50,426 bases of DNA from assembly GCA_045646385.1 (NCBI GenBank), contig JAZRKQ010000021.1, positions 1-50,426 of the forward strand, written 5' to 3'. This document shows, in pieces, positions 16,079-23,465 of this stretch (position 1 is its first letter; each line of letters opens with the position of its first letter). Made by a program: the position numbers and the translations under genes. The DNA is from SIG455 sp045646385 (GTDB lineage Bacteria; Bacillota; Clostridia; UMGS1810). The notes beneath the pieces were generated by a model. That model made no database searches and was not told the origin of the DNA. It worked only from the letters and a program-made list of their open reading frames with translations.

Positions 16079-16867
16079 ATGTCAGACAAAATTAAACCAT
16101 ACGAAAGAGTACAGGCCGCAAGAAGTAACGCAAGACCTTCCGGCGGATACTACCTTAACAGAATGATAGATAACTTTGTGGAATTACACGGCGACAGGCG
16201 TTATGGCGAAGATGGTGCCATAGTGGGCGGCGTAGGTTTTTTAAACGGCAGACCTGTTACTGCTATAGCGATGGAGAGGGGCGCCACCATTGAAGAACGT
16301 ATGAAACGTCATTTTGGTTGCCCTACCCCCGAAGGCTACAGAAAAGCACTTCGCCTTATGAAGCAGGCAGAAAAGTTTAAACGTCCCGTTATTTGCTTTA
16401 TAGGCTGCTCCGGCGCGTACTGCGGTGTAGATGCCGAGGAACGTGGCCAGGGCGAGGCTATTGCCGAAAACCTTTTTGAAATGATGGGACTTAAAGTTCC
16501 CGTTATATCTGTTGTTGTAGGCGAGGGCGGTTCAGGCGGTGCGCTTGCACTTGGTGTCGGCGATACTGTCGTTATGCTTGAAAACGCCGTTTATTCGGTT
16601 ATTTCGCCTGAGGGGTGCGCGTCAATTCTGTGGAAAGATTCTGCAAAAGCGGCAGAAGCGGCAGAGGCACTTAAACTTACTGCGTACGATTTGCACAAAT
16701 TCGGCGCGGTTGAAAAGGTTATTGAGGAAAAGGGCAAAACCCCCGAAGAGATTTGTGATGACCTCAAAGCATTTATAGTAAAAGAACTTGATTCAAAGCG
16801 CGGTAAATCAACAAAAGATTTGCTTGACGCAAGATATAATAAATTCCGTAAGATGGGTGTATATTAA
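16079..16867 (+). CDS. accA: Acetyl-CoA carboxylase carboxyltransferase, alpha subunit
   Basis: Partner of AccD. The 262 residues are the short Gram-positive form lacking the extended N-terminus of proteobacterial AccA. Visible are DRRYGEDGAIVGG, the GCSGAYCGVDAEERGQGEAIA core and GEGGSGGALALGVGD (oxyanion region), then SPEGCASILWKD. The biotin carrier AccB and biotin carboxylase AccC needed for a complete enzyme are not in this operon. Confidence 0.95.
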   Translation: MSDKIKPYERVQAARSNARPSGGYYLNRMIDNFVELHGDRRYGEDGAIVGGVGFLNGRPVTAIAMERGATIEERMKRHFGCPTPEGYRKALRLMKQAEKFKRPVICFIGCSGAYCGVDAEERGQGEAIAENLFEMMGLKVPVISVVVGEGGSGGALALGVGDTVVMLENAVYSVISPEGCASILWKDSAKAAEAAEALKLTAYDLHKFGAVEKVIEEKGKTPEEICDDLKAFIVKELDSKRGKSTKDLLDARYNKFRKMGVY

Positions 16868-16869
16868 TT

Positions 16870-17574
16870 ATGTTTGTTAAAGACTACGAGTTTCGCTACG
16901 GCGACCTTGACAAAAACGGCAATATCAAAATAAGCACGTTGCTTGATGTGTTGCAGGATGCTGCAACGAGACATTCTGCTTATGTAGGCTATGACAATGT
17001 AAAACTTGCCGAAATTAAAATTGCTTGGCTTTTAGAGGGGTGGCGTGTGCGCATTATATCTCCTCTTGACGGATATAGCAATGTAACTGTCAAAACGGGT
17101 ATTATGAACCTTAAATCGTGCGAGTCTGAACGCTGCTACGAGGTATGGCAAAACGGCGAACTTAAAATAATTGCAACTGCTGATTGGTTTACTGTTAATA
17201 CAGAAAAAATGCGCATTACTCGTATTCCACAGGAATGTATTGATGCATTTGACAAAGTTGATGAGCCCGACAACGGCTTGCATTTTGAAAGATTCAAGCC
17301 CGAAACAGAAATAGATATTATAGACACACGTGTAGTTGAAAAACGTGACCTTGATACAAACAACCATTTAAATAACGTGAAATCCGCGGAGATAGTTTTA
17401 AACTATTTGCCCGAAGGTTTTTGTCCTACCGAAATTATAATTCGTTATCGCAAGGAATTAAAAAAAGACGAAAATATTGATATATGCCACAAAATTATCG
17501 ACGGAGGCCATTGTTATGAAATCAAAAATAACAATGGCGAAGCGTGCGTTATGGTGAAAATAAGGAGTAATTAA
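16870..17574 (+). CDS. Acyl-ACP thioesterase (FatA/FatB-like family)
   Basis: Hydrolyses acyl-ACP to free fatty acid. The 234 residues form a double hotdog: the first domain opens with DYEFRYGDLDKNGNI, and the second contains the DLDTNNHLNN signature at about residues 158-167, where the family's catalytic Asn/His lie. It starts 2 bp after accA and ends immediately before degV, so it is a fixed member of the fab operon. Such bacterial thioesterases are common in gut Firmicutes and set product chain length. The actual substrate length cannot be read here. Confidence 0.87.
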   Translation: MFVKDYEFRYGDLDKNGNIKISTLLDVLQDAATRHSAYVGYDNVKLAEIKIAWLLEGWRVRIISPLDGYSNVTVKTGIMNLKSCESERCYEVWQNGELKIIATADWFTVNTEKMRITRIPQECIDAFDKVDEPDNGLHFERFKPETEIDIIDTRVVEKRDLDTNNHLNNVKSAEIVLNYLPEGFCPTEIIIRYRKELKKDENIDICHKIIDGGHCYEIKNNNGEACVMVKIRSN

Positions 17575-18417
17575 ATGGTACGTATTATTACAGATTCGGC
17601 GGCGGATTTTGAGCCTGCCGAACTTAGCGCAAAAAATATAATCTGTGTGCCTATGAAGATTAACTTCGGCGGTGAAGAGTACACAGAAAATGTAAATTTG
17701 ACAAAATCAGAGTTTTACGAACTGCTTGCCAGTGGAGAGGATTTTCCAAAAACTTCTCAGCCTGCGCCGTTTGATTTTGAGCAGGTTTTAGAACGCATCA
17801 AATCCGACGGTGACGAAGCGGTTATAATAACTATTTCGTCAGCACTCAGCGGAACATACCAGAATGCGTTTTTAGTTAAAAATATGCTTGATTATGACGG
17901 GTGCTATGTTGTTGACAGTTTAAGTGCCACAGCAGGCCAGAGGGTGCTTGTAGAACACGCCGTTAAACTGCGTGACGAGGGTAAATCCGCCGCAGAGATA
18001 GCCGAAGAAATTACGCATCTTCGCGAAAGAGTAGAAATTTATGCGTGCATAGATACACTTGAGTATCTTTATAAAGGCGGCCGCATATCGCACACATCAT
18101 ATACTGTAGGTTCGTTTGTAAACATAAAGCCTATGATAACAGTTTCGCGCGAGGGCAGGGTTGAAGTTCCTGCAAAAGCACTCAGTATGCGCAAAGGCAT
18201 CAAAAACATCTGTGCAAGGCTTGAAAAGGTCAAACCCGATACAAACTATCCTATGTATCTCGTGTATTCGCACAACCGCAAAAACGCTGAACTTCTGGCG
18301 GATGCAGTTCGCGGGGCAGGATATGATATAGACGATGAGCACATTGTAAACATTGGCGCTGCAATCGGTGCACATATAGGGCCAAATGCGTGTGGGGCAA
18401 TTTATATATCTGAATAA
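17575..18417 (+). CDS. DegV-family fatty-acid-binding protein (FakB-like)
   Basis: A 280-residue DegV protein that binds one fatty acid molecule. FakB members present it to FakA kinase to make acyl-phosphate. Family signatures are IITDSAADF at the N-terminus, TISSALSGTYQNA near residue 84, VVDSLSATAGQRVLV and the C-terminal IGAAIGAHIGPNACG. It directly abuts the thioesterase stop, so free fatty acid released by one could be captured by the other (inference). No fakA is in the window. Last gene of the operon. Confidence 0.9.
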   Translation: MVRIITDSAADFEPAELSAKNIICVPMKINFGGEEYTENVNLTKSEFYELLASGEDFPKTSQPAPFDFEQVLERIKSDGDEAVIITISSALSGTYQNAFLVKNMLDYDGCYVVDSLSATAGQRVLVEHAVKLRDEGKSAAEIAEEITHLRERVEIYACIDTLEYLYKGGRISHTSYTVGSFVNIKPMITVSREGRVEVPAKALSMRKGIKNICARLEKVKPDTNYPMYLVYSHNRKNAELLADAVRGAGYDIDDEHIVNIGAAIGAHIGPNACGAIYISE

Positions 18418-18426
18418 TAAATTGAG

Positions 18427-18451
18427 GCAACCTGTAAAGGGTTGCTTTTTT
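18427..18451 (+). terminator. Terminator of the fatty-acid operon
   Basis: A 6-bp GCAACC/GGTTGC stem followed by six T residues, just after degV. Confidence 0.82.
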
Positions 18452-18467
18452 GTTAACAATTTATCGC

Positions 18468-18496
18468 TTGACTGAGGGTGTTATATAAGATATAAT
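18468..18496 (+). promoter_or_regulatory. Sigma-A promoter of the membrane-anchored unknown
   Basis: TTGACT (18468-18473), 17-bp spacer, TATAAT (18491-18496). Confidence 0.82.
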
Positions 18497-18531
18497 TGGC
18501 ATATAAGAAATTTTATAAGTAGGTTGATACA

Positions 18532-19176
18532 ATGAAAAAAGAAAAAATAACTAATTTTTCAGATTTCGTTTATTATTATAAATGGCACGTTATTATTTCA
18601 GTTGTGCTGGTTATAGTGTTGGCATCAAGCCTGTACAGTTGTGCTACAAAGGTTGAAGATGACCTTGTTGTAAGTGTGCTTATAAGCAACTACGCATCTT
18701 CTTCTGCTTCTGATAATATCAGTGCCGATTTGTGTGCGGCAGGCATTATTCCCGATATAGACGGCGATGGCATAAGCCAGACATATGTTAACATCGTTAC
18801 AATGCCTCTGGAAACGCAGAGCGAAGCAGATGTTGCGGCAGGGTATCAGGTGATGATTGCCATGGCGGCAGATGATTCCATACTGTTTTTAGTAGATGAA
18901 GATATTCTTGAGATGTACGAAGACCAAGGCGCATTTGGCGATATATCCGAAAAGGCTGAGAAATACGGTTTTGCCGATGACGAAGTTTATATTGCAGAAG
19001 ACGGTACTTTAATGGGATTAAGCCTTAAAGGTAACGAATATCTTGAAAGCAAGGGTATGGTTACAGACACTTTGTACGCTTGTTTCAGACCCATTCCCGA
19101 TGGAGGATTAGAAGATGATATGCTTGCCAAAATTAAAGCGGCAGACGACATATTGGAATTCATTTTAAATAAATAA
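18532..19176 (+). CDS. Membrane-anchored protein of unknown function
   Basis: A 214-residue protein that I do not recognise as a named family. The cytoplasmic N-terminus (MKKEKITNFSDFVYYYKWH) is followed by one transmembrane helix at about residues 20-40 (VIISVVLVIVLASSLYSC), then an acidic extracytoplasmic domain of about 170 residues. The YYYKWH-TM start is typical of many small clostridial single-pass proteins. A Cys at the end of the helix does not form a proper lipobox. It has its own strong promoter and is followed 23 bp later by the sigma factor gene, so the two may be co-transcribed. Confidence 0.75.
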   Translation: MKKEKITNFSDFVYYYKWHVIISVVLVIVLASSLYSCATKVEDDLVVSVLISNYASSSASDNISADLCAAGIIPDIDGDGISQTYVNIVTMPLETQSEADVAAGYQVMIAMAADDSILFLVDEDILEMYEDQGAFGDISEKAEKYGFADDEVYIAEDGTLMGLSLKGNEYLESKGMVTDTLYACFRPIPDGGLEDDMLAKIKAADDILEFILNK

Positions 19177-19199
19177 TCACAGCAAACGGCGGTGACACA

Positions 19200-19949
19200 A
19201 TGGAAAAAAGCAAAAAATGTATCAACTGCGGAGAGCAGGACGATTTAATTTGTAAATATTGCCGTACAAAAGATCCAACACTTCGTGACGAAATTTTTGA
19301 AAACTATCAGTACCTTGCACGCGTTATCGCAAAGCGGTATATGAACAAGGGCATTGAGTATGACGACCTGTTTCAGGTGGCATCTATGGGGCTTGTGCTT
19401 GCAATTGACAGATTTGACTGCGAACGGGGTGTTAAATTCTCAACTTTTGCAATGCCGACCATTATGGGCGAGGTTAAAAGGTATTTTCGAGACAAGGGGT
19501 TTATAATAAAACTGCCGAGAAAACTTTACGAGGTTTTCCGCAAAGCAGACAGAATACGTATGATTCACCAGCAACAGGAGGGCAGTATACCAACTGTTGA
19601 TGAGATAGCGTCTGCACTTAAAATTGCCGATAAAGATGTGGCTGAATCTTTACGTTATGCAGATATTGTCAATATGCGCTCGCTGGAGGAAACCGTTTAT
19701 AATGACGACGTCAGCCTTTCGCAGATAATCGGTGTGGAGGAAGATAGTTTTCTTATTATTGAAAATCGCGATTTTTTGTGCGAGAGCATGCGTAAACTTA
19801 CAAGTGATGAAAAGCATCTTATTTTCGACAGATACTATAAGGGTAAAAGCCAGAAAGAAGTTGCCGAGGGGCTTGGCGTTTCGCAAATGCAGGTATCAAG
19901 GCTTGAAAGAAAGGTGCTCGGCAAACTTAAATCAATGTATACACATTAA
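19200..19949 (+). CDS. Sigma-70 factor of the SigB/SigF/SigG subfamily with N-terminal CxxC-CxxC
   Basis: A 249-residue alternative sigma factor. Region 2 is clear (YLARVIAKRYMNKGIEYDDL then FSTFAMPTIMGEVKRYFRDKG), followed by region 3 (SIPTVDEIASALKI) and a region 4 helix-turn-helix (KSQKEVAEGLGVSQMQVSRLE), all typical of the stress/forespore SigB-F-G group. The first 22 residues are unusual: C7, C10, C18 and C21 form two CxxC pairs, a possible zinc knuckle. No spoIIAA/spoIIAB or rsb partners lie beside it, unlike classical sigF or sigB loci. Whether it is a forespore or a stress factor is not decided. Its neighbours spoIIQ-like and spoVM make a sporulation role attractive. Confidence 0.85.
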   Translation: MEKSKKCINCGEQDDLICKYCRTKDPTLRDEIFENYQYLARVIAKRYMNKGIEYDDLFQVASMGLVLAIDRFDCERGVKFSTFAMPTIMGEVKRYFRDKGFIIKLPRKLYEVFRKADRIRMIHQQQEGSIPTVDEIASALKIADKDVAESLRYADIVNMRSLEETVYNDDVSLSQIIGVEEDSFLIIENRDFLCESMRKLTSDEKHLIFDRYYKGKSQKEVAEGLGVSQMQVSRLERKVLGKLKSMYTH

Positions 19950-19952
19950 AAT

Positions 19953-19988
19953 AAAAAGGATATATTTTTGCAAAAATATATCCTTTTT
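19953..19988. terminator. Bidirectional terminator between the sigma gene and the M23 gene
   Basis: A nearly perfect palindrome, AAAAAGGATATATTTTT ... AAAAATATATCCTTTTT, with A and T runs on opposite sides. It serves the convergent genes on both strands. Confidence 0.88.
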
Positions 19989-19998
19989 TAATTTAATT

Positions 19999-20745
19999 TC
20001 AATTAAAATAATCTTCGGGGTTTACGCTTCTGCCGTCTTTTATAACCTCAAAATGCAAGTGCGCCTCGTCTGCAATTTCAAATTCGGCAGTATCACCTAC
20101 TACACCTATTGCATCTCCTGATTCAATGGTTTGTCCTATGCTTACCATTTCAGTTGACGCAAGGTTAGAGTATTTTGTTGATAGGCCGTTGCCGTGTTCT
20201 ATTACTATGGTTACTCCGCAGGCGGTGTCTGTGTAGCACTCGCTGACTTCACCCGTTGCAGAGGCAATAACGGTTGAGCCTATAGGTGCGGATATATCAA
20301 CACCTTTATGCAAACGCCAGTCTTCCATTGTTTTGGAGTAGGAAAGTTCAGTATCGCTGTGCTTTTTTAATATGTCACCGCCAACGGGGGATATAAGGCT
20401 TGTTATAGGTGCGGCAACAGGAACTGCCACCTCTTCTTCGGTTTCATCAACGGGAATAACATCGTCACTTTGCCATTGTGCCTCTTCAACTGTTGGTATT
20501 GAAACCTCTGTTTCGGGAACCGTTTCCGGTATTGACGCTACATGAATTGGAATTTGCTCTGGGATAGCAGATGTTACCTGAGGCGGCTTGGTTTCCAGTT
20601 TTTCGATAGCATCATTGCGTGTGCGCATTATATACGCAGTTGTGCCTACGGTTACTATCGCCACAAAAAGTATAGTGTAAAAAACACCGCCGCCTTTTGA
20701 TTTGTTTTCTTTGCCGCCCACGTTTTTAAGTATGATTTTCTTCAT
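19999..20745 (-). CDS. spoIIQ: M23 metallopeptidase-domain membrane protein, SpoIIQ-like
   Basis: A 248-residue single-pass protein: transmembrane helix at about 21-40, a Pro/Glu-rich linker (about 50-115) and a C-terminal LytM/M23 domain. The zinc ligands are intact: H146 and D150 (LHKGVDIS), and H229 and H231 (HLHFEV). SpoIIQ is made in the forespore and pairs with SpoIIIAH across the septum; in B. subtilis its zinc site is degenerate, whereas clostridial forms can keep it. Evidence for SpoIIQ is length, topology, a candidate sigma-F/G promoter and the divergent neighbour spoVM. A general cell-wall endopeptidase is the alternative. Confidence 0.7.
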   Translation of the reverse strand: MKKIILKNVGGKENKSKGGGVFYTILFVAIVTVGTTAYIMRTRNDAIEKLETKPPQVTSAIPEQIPIHVASIPETVPETEVSIPTVEEAQWQSDDVIPVDETEEEVAVPVAAPITSLISPVGGDILKKHSDTELSYSKTMEDWRLHKGVDISAPIGSTVIASATGEVSECYTDTACGVTIVIEHGNGLSTKYSNLASTEMVSIGQTIESGDAIGVVGDTAEFEIADEAHLHFEVIKDGRSVNPEDYFN

Positions 20746-20765
20746 CGGAAAACACCTCCGTCAGT

Positions 20766-20793
20766 ATTATTTCCGCAATTTACCATTTTATAC
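20766..20793 (-). promoter_or_regulatory. Candidate sigma-F/sigma-G promoter of the spoIIQ-like gene
   Basis: On the minus strand GTATA (20789-20793), 14-bp spacer, GGAAATAAT (20766-20774). The -10 fits the sigma-F pattern GGNNANANT exactly; the spacer is about one base shorter than usual. Confidence 0.45.
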
Positions 20794-20815
20794 ATCACCA
20801 AACACCTGACTTTTA

Positions 20816-20824
20816 CATAGTATA
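20816..20824 (+). promoter_or_regulatory. Possible sporulation-type -10 element of spoVM
   Basis: CATAGTATA fits the CATANNNTA -10 used by mother-cell sigma-E/sigma-K. The -35 is not clear. Confidence 0.35.
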
Positions 20825-20845
20825 TTAATCAAAGGAGGTATGAAT

Positions 20846-20926
20846 ATGAAAGTTGTTGTGTGGAAAGCACCAAAATTCTGGCGGAGAATATTAAAGAGCA
20901 TTTTTAAAATACATAGTGACGAATAG
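20846..20926 (+). CDS. spoVM: Stage V sporulation protein M
   Basis: A 26-codon gene that is easily missed. The product begins MKVVVWKAPKFW and continues as a basic amphipathic helix (RRILKSIFKI) ending HSDE. B. subtilis SpoVM is also 26 residues, with the same MK-x4-K-x-PKF start. SpoVM binds the convex forespore membrane and anchors SpoIVA for spore coat assembly. AAAGGAGG at 20831-20838 is 7 nt before ATG 20846; the in-frame ATG at 20840 is too close to it. It is divergent from the spoIIQ-like gene, which supports the assignment, and is followed at once by a terminator. Confidence 0.88.
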   Translation: MKVVVWKAPKFWRRILKSIFKIHSDE

Positions 20927-20932
20927 AAAACG

Positions 20933-20964
20933 CACGCTTCTGTTTGACAGAAGCGTGTTTTTTT
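20933..20964 (+). terminator. Terminator of spoVM
   Basis: A 10-bp perfect stem CACGCTTCTG/CAGAAGCGTG, loop TTTGA, then seven T residues. Confidence 0.93.
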
Positions 20965-21010
20965 AGTATACTTAAATATATAATAATATACTTGATGAGG
21001 TTTTATTAAT

Positions 21011-22051
21011 ATGAATAAAAAAATAGGTATTATCGGTCATTTTGGTGGTGGACACACTTTTTTAGACGGACAAACCATAAAAACAAAAGTTTTTTATGAA
21101 GAACTCAAAAAACGTGGATTTGACGATATCTTGTGCGTGGACACTTATTATAACAAAACAAATAAACTGCGACTTATATGGGATACTTTCAAGAGTTTTT
21201 TTAAATGCCACACGCTTGTTGTTTTGCTTTCTACGCCGGGACTGAGAGTTTTTTTGCCTATGCTATATATAGCAAAAAAAATATTTAAAATTCGTATTTT
21301 TCATAATGTTATTGGTGGAAATCTTGCTGAGAACCTCAAATCAAAGCCAAAGCAAATAAAATATTTAAATGCTATTGACGGGAACTGGGTTGAGTTCACA
21401 AAAATGGCAAAAGACCTTGCTGAACTTGGCGTTACCAACTGCGAGGTTGTGCCGAATTTTAAAGAACTTGACAGTAAAAAAGCGTTTCAGACAGTTAGCG
21501 AAAACGGAGAAAACAAATTCTGTATGTTCAGCCGTGTTATGGCTGAAAAAGGTATGACCGATGCAATAGAGGCGGTAGCACGCTACAATTCAACACACGA
21601 TGAAAAAATCAGACTTGAAATCTGGGGCCCTGTTGATGAGCGTTACAAAGAAGAGTTTGAAATACTTTGCCGTGAGCACAGTGGATATGTTGAATATATG
21701 GGATGTGCGGACTTTAATAAAAGCGTAGAGGCAATTACAGATAATCTGGCATTGTTGTTCCCGACATATTGGAGCGGCGAGGGCTTCCCCGGAACTGTAA
21801 TAGACGCATATGCGGCTGCGGTGCCGGTAATTGCGAGTGATTGGAACGCAAACAGCGAAATTATAAGGAATTTTGAAACCGGTTGGGTTTACCCGAATGA
21901 CAAAGTTAAAACACTTGACGAAAGCATTGAATGGGCAATGGCACACAAACAGGAAATGGCTGCAATGCGCAAAAACTGTTTGCTTTTATCTACAAGATAC
22001 ACACCTGATTTTGTTATGCGCAGGTTGGTGGATAAATATTTTAAATATTAA
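21011..22051 (+). CDS. GT4-type glycosyltransferase
   Basis: A 346-residue GT-B-fold enzyme that transfers a nucleotide-activated sugar at the cytoplasmic membrane face. The N-terminal GHFGGGHTFLDGQTIK loop and the C-terminal GEGFPGTVIDAYAAAVPVIAS (an EX7E-type acceptor/donor motif) identify the family. A hydrophobic patch at about 60-85 could associate with membrane. It stands alone rather than in a polysaccharide cluster, so the product (glycolipid, teichoic-acid-like or exopolysaccharide) is unknown. Its 3' end carries a conserved-loop hairpin shared with two other loci. Confidence 0.85.
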   Translation: MNKKIGIIGHFGGGHTFLDGQTIKTKVFYEELKKRGFDDILCVDTYYNKTNKLRLIWDTFKSFFKCHTLVVLLSTPGLRVFLPMLYIAKKIFKIRIFHNVIGGNLAENLKSKPKQIKYLNAIDGNWVEFTKMAKDLAELGVTNCEVVPNFKELDSKKAFQTVSENGENKFCMFSRVMAEKGMTDAIEAVARYNSTHDEKIRLEIWGPVDERYKEEFEILCREHSGYVEYMGCADFNKSVEAITDNLALLFPTYWSGEGFPGTVIDAYAAAVPVIASDWNANSEIIRNFETGWVYPNDKVKTLDESIEWAMAHKQEMAAMRKNCLLLSTRYTPDFVMRRLVDKYFKY

Positions 22052-22059
22052 TATAATGT

Positions 22060-22113
22060 AAAAAAGTAATTATTTTCGCCTAAATATACTCAAGCGAAAA
22101 TAATTACTTTTTT
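22060..22113 (+). repeat. Conserved-loop hairpin 1, also acting as terminator
   Basis: A perfect 20-bp stem (22060-22079 with 22094-22113) with the loop CTAAATATACTCAA. A and T runs at the stem ends make it a good bidirectional terminator between the glycosyltransferase and rpmB. The loop recurs in four other hairpins of the window with unrelated stems. Confidence 0.85.
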
Positions 22114-22156
22114 TGAATGATAATACTTAACAATACATATTTTTTACATAACAAAA

Positions 22157-22180
22157 ACCGCCGATGATGTTCACCGACGG
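22157..22180 (-). terminator. Probable terminator of rpmB
   Basis: On the minus strand a 6-bp CCGTCG/CGGCGG stem (one G-U) is followed by GTTTTTG. A second AT-rich hairpin (AATGATTT/AAAATCATT) lies between it and the gene. Confidence 0.6.
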
Positions 22181-22207
22181 GAATGATTTTGTATTTACAC
22201 TAAATCA

Positions 22208-22393
22208 TTATGCCTGCTGAGATTTGTATGTGCGCAAGCATCTGCTGCAAATCTTCATAGTTTTGGGAGTACCGTTAACGGTAGCTTTCACAGTTCTGAT
22301 ATTGGGCTTCCATGTTCTGTTGGTACGTCTGTGAGAGTGGCTCATTTTAATACCAAACACTACACCTTTTCCGCAAATTTCGCATTTTGCCAT
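22208..22393 (-). CDS. rpmB: 50S ribosomal protein L28
   Basis: A 61-residue ribosomal protein beginning MAKCEICGKG. It is the zinc-binding (C+) form, with paired cysteines CEIC near the N-terminus and CSRC near residue 51. The start at 22393 has GGAGGTG upstream; the long in-frame extension to 22519 runs through the promoter and is not coding. Monocistronic. Confidence 0.96.
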   Translation of the reverse strand: MAKCEICGKGVVFGIKMSHSHRRTNRTWKPNIRTVKATVNGTPKTMKICSRCLRTYKSQQA

Positions 22394-22439
22394 ATATGAA
22401 ACACCTCCTGTTAAATCAATCCAAATAGATACGAATAGT

Positions 22440-22468
22440 ATTATAACAGAAAACTTTTCAAAATGCAA
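22440..22468 (-). promoter_or_regulatory. Sigma-A promoter of rpmB
   Basis: Minus strand TTGCAT (22463-22468), 17-bp spacer, TATAAT (22440-22445). Confidence 0.78.
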
Positions 22469-22587
22469 GCATTTTTTTCTTAAGTTGCAAAAAGCCGTGA
22501 TTTTCCTTAAAAATTGCAAAAAACATCATAAAAACCCTATATAAATTGTACGTTTGTAATGAAAAATTGCGCCAAAAATAAAAAATG

Positions 22588-22616
22588 TTGACAAACCTGC
22601 GTTCTTATAGTACAAT
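22588..22616 (+). promoter_or_regulatory. Sigma-A promoter of rpsF-ssb-rpsR
   Basis: TTGACA (22588-22593), 17-bp spacer, TACAAT (22611-22616). The about 75-nt leader to rpsF contains hairpins (GCTGAT/ATCAGC at about 22623-22640; a CTTTGC/GGCAAAG hairpin after it) and a CCG near 22677. It may hold the S6:S18-binding autoregulatory site known in this operon, but I could not fold it with confidence. Confidence 0.75.
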
Positions 22617-22696
22617 AAAAAGGCTGATTTGGTATCAGCTTCCTTGCTCTTTGCAAAAGGCAAAGGGCCATAAGTCCGGGAGGAGGTGACTATATA

Positions 22697-22993
22697 ATGG
22701 AAAACGTAATTAACAAGTATGAAACGATTTTCGTTATCGACACAACAGTAGGTGAGGAAGTAACAACTTCTTTGGTAGCGAAATTCAAAGACCTCATTGC
22801 CGCTAACGGCACAGTTGATAACGTAGACGAGTGGGGCAAACGCAGACTCGCTTACGAAATCGACCATAAGAGAGAGGGTTACTACACCCTTATCGAGTTC
22901 TCTTCACAGGCAGAGTTCATCGCTGAACTTGAGCGTGTGTACGGTATCACTGACGGTATCATCAGAAGTATCGTAATCAGAAAAGAGCAGTAA
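22697..22993 (+). CDS. rpsF: 30S ribosomal protein S6
   Basis: A 98-residue ribosomal protein. NKYETIFVIDTTV at the N-terminus and WGKRRLAYEIDHKREGYYTLIEF are family signatures. It binds S18 on the 30S platform. First gene of the conserved rpsF-ssb-rpsR operon. Start supported by GGGAGGAGGTGAC. Confidence 0.97.
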   Translation: MENVINKYETIFVIDTTVGEEVTTSLVAKFKDLIAANGTVDNVDEWGKRRLAYEIDHKREGYYTLIEFSSQAEFIAELERVYGITDGIIRSIVIRKEQ

Positions 22994-23011
22994 TTTAGGA
23001 GAGGTTTAAAA

Positions 23012-23443
23012 ATGAACAAAGTAATTTTAATGGGCAGACTTGCCCGCGACCCTGAACTCCGCAGTACCCCCAATGGTGTTAGCGTGTGCACATTCGCTCT
23101 GGCGGTTAGCAGACGTTTTAAAAATGCCAACGGTGAGTACGACGCTGATTTTATCAATTGCGTTGCTTGGAGACAGACTGCTGAGTTCATTAGCAAAAAC
23201 TTTGCCAAAGGCAGAATGCTCGGCGTGGCTGGCTCTTTGCAGACCCGGTCATACGATAAGGACGGTCAGAAAAGATACGTTACAGAAGTTAGCGTAGATG
23301 AGGCATACTTTGCAGGCGACAGAGGCCCTGCTGCTGACGAGAACCGCACTTCAGCGGCTCCGTTAAACAATGGCGGCGGTGCGGCTTTCGGTGCAAGCGA
23401 CGGATTTATTCCTATGCCTGCTGAAGATGACCTTCCTTTCTAA
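23012..23443 (+). CDS. ssb: Single-stranded DNA-binding protein
   Basis: A 143-residue SSB with an N-terminal OB fold (MNKVILMGRLARDPELRSTPNG, INCVAWRQTAEFI) and a Gly-rich linker ending in the acidic protein-interaction tip DDLPF. It protects ssDNA in replication and repair. It sits between rpsF and rpsR in the standard order. Confidence 0.97.
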   Translation: MNKVILMGRLARDPELRSTPNGVSVCTFALAVSRRFKNANGEYDADFINCVAWRQTAEFISKNFAKGRMLGVAGSLQTRSYDKDGQKRYVTEVSVDEAYFAGDRGPAADENRTSAAPLNNGGGAAFGASDGFIPMPAEDDLPF

Positions 23444-23465
23444 TTAAATTAAGGAGGTAATAAAG

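Noticed and set aside
19200..19949. Naming the sigma factor sigF or sigG
   Set aside because: Regions 2 and 4 fit the whole SigB/F/G group. The spoIIA or spoIIG context that would decide is missing, and the cysteine-rich N-terminus is atypical.
20965..20996. A sixth conserved-loop hairpin before the glycosyltransferase
   Set aside because: AGTATA/TATACT arms enclose CTTAAATATATAATAA, which only partly resembles the shared loop, and the stem is just 6 bp. Chance is likely in such AT-rich DNA.
22208..22519. A 103-codon version of L28
   Set aside because: The extra 42 codons run across the -10/-35 promoter and are absent from L28 proteins. The start at 22393 has a proper Shine-Dalgarno.
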